From Bordetella parapertussis (lineage in GTDB: Bacteria > Pseudomonadota > Gammaproteobacteria > Burkholderiales > Casimicrobiaceae), in assembly GCA_943331295.2 (NCBI GenBank), contig CALQLA020000025.1, positions 1-64,000 on the forward strand: 64,000 bases of DNA. The letters run 5' to 3'. A program made the translations under genes and the position numbers. The notes under the pieces are model-generated. The model worked only from the letters and a program-made list of their open reading frames with translations. It did not search any database and had not been told where the DNA came from. This document shows, piece by piece, positions 1-10,414 of the stretch (within the stretch, counting starts at the first letter, position 1; every line of letters begins with the position of its first letter).

Positions 1-133
1 ACCGGGATGGTTGCTCCCATATCGTGTGCCCGCCTGTGTCCTCGAAGAACCCAGGTGGATACAGAGTTTCCGGGATGTCAGCCATCCCTTTCTACCGTAG
101 ACAAGCGTCGAAGAGCCGTATTTCGGGCATCCG

Positions 134-799
134 GTGTCGGCGAGCGTTGACCCGACGGCGCCTACGATTCCGACGCCGGGCTCGACCAGCCATCCGGTGT
201 TCAGGGGCCCGTTCGGCGCCGTGACAACGCTCGACATGTACGGCAACGAAGCTACCTTCGACGTCACGGCCGGCGCCACGATACTGGCGACCGATTCCAG
301 CCCGGCGAAGGCACCGACGATCCTGGTCCGGCAGTTCGGCCTCGGCAAGATCGTCTTCCTGTCGGATGTCGACATGATTTCCAACTACACCGGGACGGCG
401 GGCGCGACGATCACCAACCAGAACGACCGGTTCCTGGGCAACCTGTTCGCATTCGCGGGCTCGATCACGCCGGTCGTCGGCCTCTGGTGGAACCCGGCGG
501 AATCGGGCAGCGGCTACAACATCGACGTGAAGCACAACGTGATGGTGGTCACCACTTACAGCTACAAGACGAACGGCGACTCCGAGTGGTACATCTCGAC
601 CGGCAGGTTGTCGGGCAACACGTTCAACGGCGTACTGGACAAGGCCCGCAACGGCCAATGCATCTCGTGCGCCTATACGGGCATCGCGGTCTCCGGCGGC
701 AACGACGGCGCGATCGTCATCCAGTTCTCGTCGGCGACGTCGGGCACGGCGTTCCTGCCGGGCGGCCGCGTCGTCCCGATCCAGCCGCAGCCGTTCTGA
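134..799 (+). CDS. Hypothetical protein, probable C-terminal part of a secreted protein (GLWWNPAESGSGYNI motif)
   Basis: Open frame with coherent protein; no signal peptide, GTG start just after an in-frame TAG near the window start. Confidence 0.45.
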   Translation: MSASVDPTAPTIPTPGSTSHPVFRGPFGAVTTLDMYGNEATFDVTAGATILATDSSPAKAPTILVRQFGLGKIVFLSDVDMISNYTGTAGATITNQNDRFLGNLFAFAGSITPVVGLWWNPAESGSGYNIDVKHNVMVVTTYSYKTNGDSEWYISTGRLSGNTFNGVLDKARNGQCISCAYTGIAVSGGNDGAIVIQFSSATSGTAFLPGGRVVPIQPQPF

Positions 800-872
800 C
801 GGGGCGGGGCTTGCGGGTTCGCGCGATTCGTCGCGCGGCCCGCGCCGGCCTTGCGGACCCGCACGGCCGTCA

Positions 873-1618
873 CGACCGCGTGAGGCTCCTTTCCTGCGCG
901 GCGGACATTACGTTCTGCCACGCCGACGCGTTGTCGCGCGCGGCGAGCCATTCCGCGGTGTCGTCGATGGTGACGGCGAGCGGACGCTCGGCGAGGCCCG
1001 CCCGATGCGCGCGCCGGCAGTCGAACTCCATGAAGCCCGTCGCGGCGGCGGCGCTGTCCGGAATCCACAACGGCAGCCCCGTCCACGGCACGACGCCGCG
1101 GGCGAGCAGGGACTTGTCGTCGCGCCAGACGGGCCGTGTCGTCACGCTGCGGCGCGCCGCAGCGGCGACGAGCGCCTCGACCAGCGCGCCCATCGTCCAC
1201 TGCCCGCGGTCGCTGCAGGCATTGAACGTGCCGCCGACGCGACGCGCGGCAAGGTCGAGCAGGAACGCCGCGAGGTCGCGGCCGTCGACGAACTGCAGCG
1301 GCCGCGTCGGCGGGCCGGGAACGACGGCCACCGCCGGGCGTTCGCCGAGGAGTCCGGGCAGCAGGAAGCGCGCGACCCAGTAGCCGAAGCGATCGGTCCC
1401 GTCGCAGGGCCCGACGATGAGGCCGGGGCGCACGAGCGCCGAGCGCCCGGCACCGAATACCGCTGCGACCTCGCGCTCGCAGGCGGCCTTCAGCGCACCG
1501 TAGTTCGCCGTCAGGTCCTCGGTCGAGTGAAGATCGTGACGTCGATGCCGCGCGCGAGTGCGGCGTCGACGACGTGCCGGCCAAGAAAGCGAGTGCCACC
1601 CAGGACGAGGAGCTTCAA
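873..1618 (-). pseudogene. NAD-dependent epimerase/dehydratase with internal deletion and frameshift
   Basis: TTG start then LKLLVLGGTRFLGRHVVDAALARGIDVTIFTR in one frame; continues as STEDLTANYGALKAACEREVAAVFGAGRSALVRPGLIVGPCDGTDRFGYW in another frame, lacking the usual middle segment. Confidence 0.7.
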
Positions 1619-1639
1619 GGTACCGCCCGGGGCGAGGGG

Positions 1640-2578
1640 TCAGGCGCCGCCGACGATCTTCACGCCGGCGATCTTCTCCTGCGCCTCCATCAGCGACGCG
1701 ATGTACTTGTCGCCGAATCCGAGCAGGTTCGCCTGCACCATCGTCTGGTGCACGGCTTCGCCGAGGATCGCCGACGTCGGCAGCGCCTCGGCGAGGTGCG
1801 TGTAGTAGCGGAGGTCCTTCATCGCGTTGGCCAGCGTGAACTTGAGGCCCGACAGGTCGCCGTCCTGCAGCATGCGGCCGACGGTCATCTGGAAGATGCC
1901 GGAATTGACGCCGCCGGCGCTGATGACCTCGTGCAGCTTCCGGATCGACACGCCGGCCTTGGCGGCGGTGGCCACGGCTTCCGCGCTCGACGTGGCGATC
2001 GCCATCGCCATGAAGTTGTTGATCAGCTTGATCGTGTGGCCGTGCCCGGGCGGGCCGGCGTGGATGATGTTCTCGCAGAACGCCGCCAGCACGGGCTTGA
2101 GCCGCGCGAACACGGCGTCCTCGGCGCCGACCATGATGTTGAGCTTGCCCTCCTCCGCCTCCTTCGGCGTGCGGGCGAGCGGCGCGTCGACGAACTCGGC
2201 CCCCTTGGCCACGAACAGCGCGCGCAGCGCCGCCGTCGACGCGGGCTCGGCGGTCGACGTGTCGACGACGACGAGGCCCGGGCGGGCCGCCGCCAGCAGC
2301 CCGTCGGCGCCGTGCACCACGGCCTCGACCTGCGGCGTGCCGGTCACGCACAGGAACACGATGTCGGAATGGCGCGCGACGTCGGCGTTGGTCGCGACCT
2401 CGGTGGCGCCCGCCGCGAGCAGGTCCTCGAGCGGCTTCCGGTTGCGGTGCACGCGCACCGTCAGCGGGAACCCCTTGGTCACGAGGTTCTTCGCCATGCC
2501 ATGGCCCATCAGGCCCAGTCCGATGAAGCCGACGCGCGGCTTCGCTCCGGCAGTTGCGTCACTCGCAGGTGCATTCAT
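1640..2578 (-). CDS. NAD(P)-dependent oxidoreductase, 3-hydroxyisobutyrate dehydrogenase family
   Basis: RVGFIGLGLMGHGMAKNL Rossmann motif; full-length 312 aa. Confidence 0.9.
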   Translation of the reverse strand: MNAPASDATAGAKPRVGFIGLGLMGHGMAKNLVTKGFPLTVRVHRNRKPLEDLLAAGATEVATNADVARHSDIVFLCVTGTPQVEAVVHGADGLLAAARPGLVVVDTSTAEPASTAALRALFVAKGAEFVDAPLARTPKEAEEGKLNIMVGAEDAVFARLKPVLAAFCENIIHAGPPGHGHTIKLINNFMAMAIATSSAEAVATAAKAGVSIRKLHEVISAGGVNSGIFQMTVGRMLQDGDLSGLKFTLANAMKDLRYYTHLAEALPTSAILGEAVHQTMVQANLLGFGDKYIASLMEAQEKIAGVKIVGGA

Positions 2579-2661
2579 GTTCTATCCCCAGGTGGCGGGC
2601 GCTGCAACCCGGCTGGGCGACGCCTCTTCGAAGATTCTATCGCGTTTCCGCAGGCGGCCTT

Positions 2662-3558
2662 TCAGTCGACGGCCGTCGGCCCGCGCGCCACCGCCGCGAG
2701 CAGCGCCTGCCGCCGCTCGTGCCACGCGAGCAGCAGCCCGCTGCCGGCGATCACGCCGATGCCGGCCAGCGTGATCCGGTCGGGGAACTGCCCGAACACC
2801 AGCCAGCCGAGCAATACCGACCAGACGAGCTGCGTGTACGAGAACGGCGTCAGCGCCGACGCCGGCGCCCGGGCGAACGCTCGGATGAACAGGAAGTGGC
2901 CGCAGGTCCCGAACGCGCCCATCACCGCGATGAGGCCGAGGTGCCGCCACGGCAGCGCCAGCGAGTCGGCCAGCACCGGCACGAACGGCGTCAGCAGCAC
3001 GGTGCCGCACAGCGCCGGATAGAACAGCGTCGTGCGCGGGTCCTCGCGGCTCAGCGTGCGGGTGAGGATCTGGAACACCGCATAGAGGCCGGCCGCGGCG
3101 ATGCCGAACCCCGCGGAGCCGTGCAGGATCGATGCGCCCGGGCGCACGATCAGCAGCATGCCGATGAAGCCCGCGACGACGAACGCCCAGCGCGACGGCG
3201 TCATCTTCTCCTTCAGGAACACCACCGCGATCAGCACCACCACTACCGGCGTCGAGTAGTTGATCGCGGTCGCATCGGCAAGCGGCAGGCCCTTCAGCGC
3301 CGTGAAGAAGCACACCGACGAGGAGACGAGGATCAGGCTGCGCAGGAGCTGCAGCCGGAACCGCGGCGTGCGCACCAGCCGCGTGCCGATCTGCGGCCCG
3401 AACCACAGCGCGAGGCTCGCCGCCTGCACGACGTAGCGCGCCCACACCAGCAGCATCACCGGGTACGTGGCCGTCAGGTACTTGGCCGTCGCCTCCGTCA
3501 CCGAGAAGCACGCGACGGCGGCGACGATCATCAGCGCGGCGGAGGGCGGTACGTGCAT
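2662..3558 (-). CDS. EamA/DMT family transporter
   Basis: Multi-TM protein, start at MHVPPSAALMIVAAVACFSVTEATAKYL. Confidence 0.85.
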   Translation of the reverse strand: MHVPPSAALMIVAAVACFSVTEATAKYLTATYPVMLLVWARYVVQAASLALWFGPQIGTRLVRTPRFRLQLLRSLILVSSSVCFFTALKGLPLADATAINYSTPVVVVLIAVVFLKEKMTPSRWAFVVAGFIGMLLIVRPGASILHGSAGFGIAAAGLYAVFQILTRTLSREDPRTTLFYPALCGTVLLTPFVPVLADSLALPWRHLGLIAVMGAFGTCGHFLFIRAFARAPASALTPFSYTQLVWSVLLGWLVFGQFPDRITLAGIGVIAGSGLLLAWHERRQALLAAVARGPTAVD

Positions 3559-3835
3559 CGTTGGTCGGCGGCGGCGCGCGCGGCGCGGCGGAGGGAACGC
3601 GGAACCCGGCGGGCCGGCGGGGCTGCCGCCGGCGACCGCCGGTGAACGGCCAGTCACCGGCACCCCGCGTCGACCGGTGCGCCATTCTAGAGCATCACGC
3701 TCCCCTTCGCGGCAACGGCAACCGCGCCTGCCGGCGATGGTAGTAAACTTGGCGCCCGCACGACCGAGGCGCCGCTGCCGGCGCCCTCCCCTTCGATCCC
3801 CCGCGGCACCGGCCGCGCAGCCAGGAGGCAACCCC

Positions 3836-4510
3836 ATGAAGCTGTACTTCCACCCCGTTTCGACCGTCAGTCGACCGATCATGCTGTTCGCCGCCGACAA
3901 CAACATCGCGCTCGACTACCAGGTCGTCGACCTGATGACCGGCGAGCACCTGAAGCCCGCGTTTGCCGCGATCAACCCGAGCTGCGCGGTGCCGGCGCTG
4001 GAAGACGGCGACTTCCGGATGGCCGAGAGCTCGGCGATCCTCAAGTACCTCGCCGACAAGTTCGACCTGCCGTCGTACCCGAAGGACCTGCAGAAGCGCG
4101 CGCGCGTGAACGAGATGATGGACTGGCTCAACACCGGCTTCTACCGGGACTTCGGCTACGGCTTGGTCTATCCGCAGATCTTCCCGCAGGCGCGCCGTCG
4201 CAGCGACGAGGCGCAGGCGGCCACGCTCGAGTACGGCAAGCAGAAATCGAAGTTCTGGCTCGGGGTGTTGGACTCGAAGCTGATCGGCCCCGGCAGGAAG
4301 TACCTGTGCGGCGACGAGATCACGATCGCCGACTACCTCGGCGCCGGCATGATCTCGCTGGTCGACGCGATCGGCTGCGACCTCACGCCGTTCCCGAACC
4401 TCTCCCGCTGGTTCGCGACGATGAAGGCGCGGCCCAACTGGGCGAAGTCCAACGAGGTGTTCTACGGGATGGCCGCGTCGATGAAGGGCAAGACCTACGA
4501 GACGGTCTGA
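3836..4510 (+). CDS. Glutathione S-transferase family protein
   Basis: MKLYFHPVSTVSRPIMLFAADNN...AESSAILKYLADKF; RBS aggagg upstream. Confidence 0.9.
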   Translation: MKLYFHPVSTVSRPIMLFAADNNIALDYQVVDLMTGEHLKPAFAAINPSCAVPALEDGDFRMAESSAILKYLADKFDLPSYPKDLQKRARVNEMMDWLNTGFYRDFGYGLVYPQIFPQARRRSDEAQAATLEYGKQKSKFWLGVLDSKLIGPGRKYLCGDEITIADYLGAGMISLVDAIGCDLTPFPNLSRWFATMKARPNWAKSNEVFYGMAASMKGKTYETV

Positions 4511-4591
4511 CGTCGCGACCGGCGTCGCCCGCGGCCGGTACCGCCGGCCGGGGGCGACGGCCGGAGGCCCAGGGCACAGGAACAGCGACGC

Positions 4592-4993
4592 ATGTCGAAA
4601 CTCATCGTTCCGGCGACCGAGCTCGAGATCACGGCCATCCGCGCGCAGGGCGCGGGTGGCCAGAACGTCAACAAGGTGTCCTCGGCCGTCCAGCTGCGCT
4701 TCGACATCGCGGCGTCGAGCCTGCCGGACGGCGTGAAGGCGCGCCTCCTTGCGCTCGCCGATTCGCGGATCACCGCCGACGGCGTGCTGGTGCTGAAGGC
4801 GCAGACGCAGCGCACGCAGGAGGCCAACCGGCGCGATGCGCTCGACCGGCTGCACGAGCTGGTCGCGAGCGTGGCGGTCGCGCCGCACAAGCGCCACGCC
4901 ACGCGCCCGACGCTGGGCTCGAAGAAGAGGCGGCTGGAAGCCAAGACACGCCGCGGGCAGACGAAGGTGCTGCGGGGCAAGGTCGAGGAGTAG
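4592..4993 (+). CDS. arfB: Peptidyl-tRNA hydrolase / alternative ribosome rescue factor ArfB
   Basis: GAGGQNVNKVSSAVQLRFD GGQ motif and basic C-terminal tail. Confidence 0.92.
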   Translation: MSKLIVPATELEITAIRAQGAGGQNVNKVSSAVQLRFDIAASSLPDGVKARLLALADSRITADGVLVLKAQTQRTQEANRRDALDRLHELVASVAVAPHKRHATRPTLGSKKRRLEAKTRRGQTKVLRGKVEE

Positions 4994-5089
4994 CCCGGCG
5001 TTGAGCGCAAGCGAAACCCGGGTCGGACGTGCCCGTTCGCGCCTCCCCCCGGGTTTCGCTCGCGCTCAACCCGGGCTACGGAACGGCGG
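4991..5089. repeat. Long-arm inverted repeat (TAGCCCGG..TTGAGCG..GAAACCCGGG arms)
   Basis: tagcccggcgttgagcgcaagcgaaacccggg ... cccgggtttcgctcgcgctcaacccgggcta, ~32-nt arms. Confidence 0.9.
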
Positions 5090-5151
5090 GCTGCCTGCCG
5101 ACGTGCATCGCGACCGTGGTAGGGTGCGCGCTTTCACAACGGAGGATGGGG

Positions 5152-5922
5152 ATGTCGACTGCGGATGCAACGAACGGGCCCGAGCCCGTGATCTCGACGA
5201 GGAACGGCGACGCCGCCTGGGTGACGATCGACCGGCCGGCGCTGCGCAACGCGCTCGACGTCCGGGCGATGAAGGCGCTGGCGCTGCACCTGCGCGCGGC
5301 CGAGACGAGCGACGCGCGCTGCATCGTGCTGACCGGCAGCAGCGGCAATTTCTGCGCCGGCGGCGACGTCTCGGTGCTGTCCACGCAGGAGGATTACTAC
5401 CAGTACACGTCGTCGTTTGCCGAGGCCTGCGACGCGATCGCGGGCCTCACCAAGCCGCTGATCGCGCGGGTGTCCGGCCGGGCGACGGCGGCCGGCATGG
5501 CGATCGTCGCGCTCTCGGACATCGCGGTGGCGACGCAGGACGCGGTGTTCGGGACGCCGGAAATCACGCACGGCATGTTCCCGATGATGGCGATGGGACC
5601 GATCGCGGCCGAGATCGGACGCAAGGCGGCGTGGCGGCTCTTCTACAGCGGTGAGCTCATCTCCGGCACGGACGCGCTGGCGCTGGGGCTGCTCACCGAG
5701 GTCGCCGCCGATCCGGCCGACCTCGACGCCCGCGTCGACCAATGGGTGCGCTGCATCGCGAAAGCCGATCCCCGCCCGCTGGCGCTGGGCCGGCAGTTGT
5801 TCCACGAATTGCTGGATACGCCGCGGTCCGAGGCGGTCCGGCTGGGCGGCAAGTGCGTGCTCAGGCTCCTGGCGCTGCGCACTTCGGTGCCGCCGCGCGC
5901 CGACTACCTCGTCGCCGAGTAG
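5152..5922 (+). CDS. Enoyl-CoA hydratase/isomerase family protein
   Basis: Crotonase fold motifs GNFCAGGDVSVL; ggagg RBS 7 nt before ATG. Confidence 0.9.
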   Translation: MSTADATNGPEPVISTRNGDAAWVTIDRPALRNALDVRAMKALALHLRAAETSDARCIVLTGSSGNFCAGGDVSVLSTQEDYYQYTSSFAEACDAIAGLTKPLIARVSGRATAAGMAIVALSDIAVATQDAVFGTPEITHGMFPMMAMGPIAAEIGRKAAWRLFYSGELISGTDALALGLLTEVAADPADLDARVDQWVRCIAKADPRPLALGRQLFHELLDTPRSEAVRLGGKCVLRLLALRTSVPPRADYLVAE

Positions 5923-6151
5923 CCGCGCCGGCGCCCGTGCCGAGGGCCGGGAGCCGGCCCCGGCGGCCATCGTGGATTGCGATGGCCCACTTGCCGAGTC
6001 AGCATTTCAGTGTTGCCACGATCGCGGCTAACCTTCGCCGCGAAGCCGCTCGCTTTCCGCGCCCGCGCTGCCGTCGTGCAGGCGGCGCGCGCATCCCGGC
6101 GGCCATCACCAATACAGATGCGACAGCATCGGTCACGAAGGAGGACGATCC

Positions 6152-7204
6152 GTGGATACGATTCGGACGGCGAACAGGCTTGGCATCGCGGCTCTCGCAT
6201 GGACGACGGCGCTCGCCGTCCTGCCTTGCGCGCCGGCGGCGGCACAGACGACCACCCTGACGGTCTACACGTCGCTGCAGAAGGAACTGCTCGGCCCCTA
6301 CGAGGCCGCCTTCAAGAAGGCGTACCCGCAGATCCAGATCGCATGGCTGCGCGAGGCCACGGGCACGCTGCAGGCGCGCCTGCTCGCCGAGAAGGACAAT
6401 CCGCGCGCCGACGTCATCTTCGGCGTTCCGATCATGTCGCTGGTCGCCCTCGACCAGGCGGGCCTCGTCCAGCGCTACGCCCCGAAAGGCTGGAAGGACC
6501 TGAAGCCGCACATGCGCGACAAGCAGGATCCGCCCATCTGGACCGGGATGGATATGTACATCAGCGTGATCTGCTTCAACACCGTCGAGGCCAAGAAGCG
6601 CAACCTGCCGCGCCCGACGCGCTGGACCGACCTCGCCAACCCCGTGTACCGCGGGCAGCTGACGATGCCGAGCCCCGCCGCCACGCAGACGGGCTACCTC
6701 AACCTCGTCGCCTGGATGCAGAACCAGGGCGAGCAGCCGGCGTGGAAGTTCATGGACCAGCTCCACGCCAACACCGCGATGTACACGAACTCGAGCTCGA
6801 CCCCGTGCAAGCTCGCCGCCACCGGCGAGTACGCGATCGGCTTCTCGACCGACATCACCGCCCCGCTGCTGAAGACCAAGGGCGCGCCGATCGACATCAT
6901 CCTGCCCGAGGACAAGTCCGGCTGGGAGATCGAGGGCACGGCGCTGGTCAAGGGCTCGAAGAACATGGAGGCGGCGAAGCTGCTGGCCGACTGGTCGGTG
7001 TCGAAGGCCGCGAACGAGCAGTACAACAAGTTCATGGCGATCGTCGCGCTGCCGGGCTTCGACAACCTGCCGCAGAACTACCCGCCCAACAGCGAGGCGA
7101 TGATGGTCGAGCTCGACGTGCCGTGGGCCATCGCCAACCGCACCCGGCTCGTCAACGAGTGGGTCAAGAACTACAGCAGCAAGGCCGAGCCGAAGGCGCC
7201 CTGA
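6152..7204 (+). CDS. ABC transporter substrate-binding protein (2-aminoethylphosphonate/iron type)
   Basis: GTG start, signal peptide, TLTVYTSLQKELLGPYEAAFKKAYP; paralogous to 13385..14443. Confidence 0.85.
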   Translation: MDTIRTANRLGIAALAWTTALAVLPCAPAAAQTTTLTVYTSLQKELLGPYEAAFKKAYPQIQIAWLREATGTLQARLLAEKDNPRADVIFGVPIMSLVALDQAGLVQRYAPKGWKDLKPHMRDKQDPPIWTGMDMYISVICFNTVEAKKRNLPRPTRWTDLANPVYRGQLTMPSPAATQTGYLNLVAWMQNQGEQPAWKFMDQLHANTAMYTNSSSTPCKLAATGEYAIGFSTDITAPLLKTKGAPIDIILPEDKSGWEIEGTALVKGSKNMEAAKLLADWSVSKAANEQYNKFMAIVALPGFDNLPQNYPPNSEAMMVELDVPWAIANRTRLVNEWVKNYSSKAEPKAP

Positions 7205-7268
7205 CACCGCCGCCCGCCGCCCGCCGGCGGCGCCCGGGTCAACCGAACACCCTTCCCGACAAGGCTTC

Positions 7269-7772
7269 ATGGAGTTCCACAGACTGGCCTCGAGGCTTTC
7301 CCGCGTGGTGGAAGTCGCCGTCGGCCTGATCCTCGCCGCGATCCTGATCCTCGCGATGGGCGAGATCTTCGCGCGCTACCTCACCGGCCATTCGCTGGTG
7401 TGGGTCGACGAACTCGGCCGCCTGCTGTTCGTCTGGCTGACCTTCCTCGCGGCCGCCGCGGCGTTCCATCACCGGATGCACTTCCGCGTGGTGCTGCTGT
7501 GGCGGGCCATGACGCCGCGGACGCGGCGGCGGCTCGAAGTGGTCGTCGACCTCGTCGTGCTGGCCTTCGCCGTGGTGCTGCTGACGCAGTCGCTGGAGAT
7601 CCTCGACCGGACCCAGGTGCAGCGGACAACCGCGCTGCAGATTCGGATGAGCTACGTCTATTCGGTGGTGCCGCTGTCCGCGCTCCTGATCATGGCGTTC
7701 ATCCTGCTGCGCTGGGCCGAGGCGGTGCAGACGCGAAGCCTGCCCGATCCGGCCGGCGCGGCCCACTCGTGA
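7269..7772 (+). CDS. TRAP transporter small permease (DctQ)
   Basis: Four TM segments, VWVDELGRLLFVWLTFLAAA. Confidence 0.85.
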   Translation: MEFHRLASRLSRVVEVAVGLILAAILILAMGEIFARYLTGHSLVWVDELGRLLFVWLTFLAAAAAFHHRMHFRVVLLWRAMTPRTRRRLEVVVDLVVLAFAVVLLTQSLEILDRTQVQRTTALQIRMSYVYSVVPLSALLIMAFILLRWAEAVQTRSLPDPAGAAHS

Positions 7773-7886
7773 GCCCGCCGGGCCGTCCCAAGGGCGAACA
7801 CCGGAGCGCGCAGCGCGCAGGTAGTCCTGTCCGCCCGCCGGGCCGTCCCAAGGGCGAACACCGGAGCGCGCAGCGCGCAGGTAGTC
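7773..7886. repeat. Tandem direct repeat, two copies, 60-bp period
   Basis: gcccgccgggccgtcccaagggcgaacaccggagcgcgcagcgcgcaggtagtc at 7773-7826 and 7833-7886, identical. Confidence 0.95.
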
Positions 7887-7953
7887 TGGCGACCCGGCCC
7901 GTCCCCCGCGCGACACGCAGGCGCCCGGCCGCCACCCGCGACAGGGCGGCGGC

Positions 7954-9243
7954 ATGGTGACGATCCTGCTGGTCGCGTTCACGGCGCTGCTCGCGATCAC
8001 GGTCCCGCTCGCGGCCGCGATGGGCGTGAGCGCCAGCATCGCGCTCGCGATCGACGGCTCGATCCCGCTGTTCGTCGTGGTCCAGCGGATGTTCGCGGGC
8101 GCCGACAGCTTCGTGCTGCTGGCGGTCCCGTTCTACATCCTTGCCGGCAACCTGATGGAGTCGGCCGGCATCTCGGAGCGCCTCGTCAACCTCGCCCGGA
8201 CGATCGTCGGCCACATCCGCGGCAGCATGGGCATGGTCACGGTGGTGGCCGAGTATTTCTTCTCCGGCATCTCCGGCTCGACCGCCGCCGACGTCTCGGC
8301 GATCGGCGCGCTGCTGATTCCGGCGATGCGCCGCGTCGGCTACACCGCGAAGCAGGCGGTGGCCATCGTCTCGGCCGCGACGGCGATGGGCGCGCTGGTG
8401 CCGCCCAGCGTGGGCATGATCGTGCTGGCGGCGATCATGGAGATCTCCGTCGGCGCGCTGTTCCTGTCCGGCTTCCTGCCGGCGGCGGTGATCTCGCTGG
8501 TCATCATGCTGCTGATCTACTACCAGGCCCGTCGCGCGGGGCTGGCGGTCGACCCGCGGGCGAGCCTGCGGCAGCTGTCGAAGGCGATGCGCGAGGCCTC
8601 GCTCGCGCTGCTGATGCCGGTCATCATCTTCGGCGGCATCTTCAGCGGCCTCACGTCGGCCACCGAGGCGGGCGCGGTCGCCTGCTGGTACGCGCTGGGC
8701 GTCGGCATGTTCGTCTACCGGACGATCAAGTGGCGCGATCTGGCCGACATCGTCATCAAGACCGGCCTCCTCACGGGCGCGGTGATGTTCCTGGTGGCGA
8801 CGGCGACCATCTTCAGCTGGCTGCTGGTGACGCAGCAGGTGCCGCAGCGGCTGGGCGCCCTGGTGTTCTCGGTGTCCCGCGAGCCCATCCCCTTCCTGGT
8901 GATGGTGAGCCTCGTGTTCATGATCCTGGGCGGCCTGCTCGAAGGCATCCCCGCGATGATCATCCTGGTCCCGATCTTCATGCCGCTGGCGCAGCAGGCC
9001 GGCGTCAATGCGCTGCACTTCGCGCTGATCGTCTACACCGCCGTCAGCATCGGGCTGTTCCTGCCGCCGTTCGGGATCGGGATCCTGCTTGCGTCGGCGC
9101 TGGGCAAGATCAGCATGGAGGAAGCCACGCCGGCGTTCGTGCCCTACCTCATCGCGCTGTGCATCGGTCTCGCGCTGGTGATCGCCGTCCCCTGGTTCAC
9201 GCTGGTCCTGCCGCAGGCGTTCGGCATAAGCGTCGGCAGGTAG
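7954..9243 (+). CDS. TRAP transporter large permease (DctM)
   Basis: 429-aa multi-TM protein typical of DctM. Confidence 0.92.
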   Translation: MVTILLVAFTALLAITVPLAAAMGVSASIALAIDGSIPLFVVVQRMFAGADSFVLLAVPFYILAGNLMESAGISERLVNLARTIVGHIRGSMGMVTVVAEYFFSGISGSTAADVSAIGALLIPAMRRVGYTAKQAVAIVSAATAMGALVPPSVGMIVLAAIMEISVGALFLSGFLPAAVISLVIMLLIYYQARRAGLAVDPRASLRQLSKAMREASLALLMPVIIFGGIFSGLTSATEAGAVACWYALGVGMFVYRTIKWRDLADIVIKTGLLTGAVMFLVATATIFSWLLVTQQVPQRLGALVFSVSREPIPFLVMVSLVFMILGGLLEGIPAMIILVPIFMPLAQQAGVNALHFALIVYTAVSIGLFLPPFGIGILLASALGKISMEEATPAFVPYLIALCIGLALVIAVPWFTLVLPQAFGISVGR

Positions 9244-9293
9244 CGCCGCTTTTCGCACCGACAACGACCACGACCCCAAGAGGAGTACACGCC

Positions 9294-10334
9294 ATGAGCA
9301 ACCCGTCCGATCATTCTTCGCCGGAGCAATCCGCCGTCACGCGCCGGTCGTTCCTGCGCACGTCGCTGGCGCTGTCGGCCGCGGGTGCGCTCGGCGCGTC
9401 GCCGGCCAAGGCCGCGACGACGCCGATCACGCTGCGCTTCGGCGCGATCCAGGCGCCGACCACATCCGTGGTGCGCGCGATCGAGGTGTTCAAGGCCGAG
9501 CTCGCGAAGACGGCGCCGGACCAGTTCAAGGTCGAGATCTACCCGAGCGGGCAGCTGGGGAGCTTCCGCGAGATGATGGAAGCCACGCAGCTCGGCACCC
9601 AGGACATGGTGGTGGCGACACCGGCGGTCGCCGCGCCCTTCGCCAAGCGGATGGACGTGATGACGCTGCTGTTCCTCGCCAACTCCAAGGAGCGGGTGTT
9701 CGCCGCGGTGGACGGCGACTTCGGCAAGCGGCTCAACACGATCATGGAGGACGCCGGCTTCCGCGTGCTCGGCTGGTGGGACACGGGCCCGCGCCACTTC
9801 CTGAACAACCGCCGGCCGATCAACACGCCGGACGACCTGAAGGGGCTGAAGATGCGCGTGATCCCGAGCCCCGCCTGGGTGAAGTCGATGACCGCGCTCG
9901 GCGCCAACCCGATCGCGATGGACTACAAGGAGCTGTTCTCGGCGCTGCAGCAGAACGTGATCGACGGCTACGAGGGCATCGTGACCGACGTCGACAAGTC
10001 GAGCATGTACCAGGCGGTCAAGCACCTGTCGCTGTCCTACCACCTGTTCGACGTGTTCGGCATCTACGTCAACAAGCGGAAGTTCGACGGCTTCACCCCG
10101 CAGCAGCAGAAGCTGGTCACCGACGCGATGGCGGTGGCCACCGCCTGGCAGCGGAAGGCGCAAACTGCCGAGATCGACGAATCGATGGCGAAGCTGCGGA
10201 CGGTGATGACGGTCAACGAGATCTCGGCGCCGAACCGCCAGCTCTTCATCGCCAAGGTGCGGCCGGTGTACAAGGAATTCGACAACGACCTCGGGCGCGA
10301 CCTGATCGAGGCCGCCGTCAAGGCGATGGGCTGA
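9294..10334 (+). CDS. TRAP transporter substrate-binding protein (DctP), Tat-type signal
   Basis: TRRSFLRTSLALSAAGALGASPAKA signal; DctP motifs. Confidence 0.9.
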   Translation: MSNPSDHSSPEQSAVTRRSFLRTSLALSAAGALGASPAKAATTPITLRFGAIQAPTTSVVRAIEVFKAELAKTAPDQFKVEIYPSGQLGSFREMMEATQLGTQDMVVATPAVAAPFAKRMDVMTLLFLANSKERVFAAVDGDFGKRLNTIMEDAGFRVLGWWDTGPRHFLNNRRPINTPDDLKGLKMRVIPSPAWVKSMTALGANPIAMDYKELFSALQQNVIDGYEGIVTDVDKSSMYQAVKHLSLSYHLFDVFGIYVNKRKFDGFTPQQQKLVTDAMAVATAWQRKAQTAEIDESMAKLRTVMTVNEISAPNRQLFIAKVRPVYKEFDNDLGRDLIEAAVKAMG

Positions 10335-10414
10335 CGGCAGGCGTTACCCCGGCACGCCGGGGTGACGGCGGCCGGCGCCCCGTGCAGCACAACATTGCGA
10401 CGCGAGACCACGGC

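Noticed and set aside
7773-7886. CRISPR-like array
   Set aside because: Only two units, 54-bp repeat with 6-bp spacer, no cas genes; it is a tandem duplication
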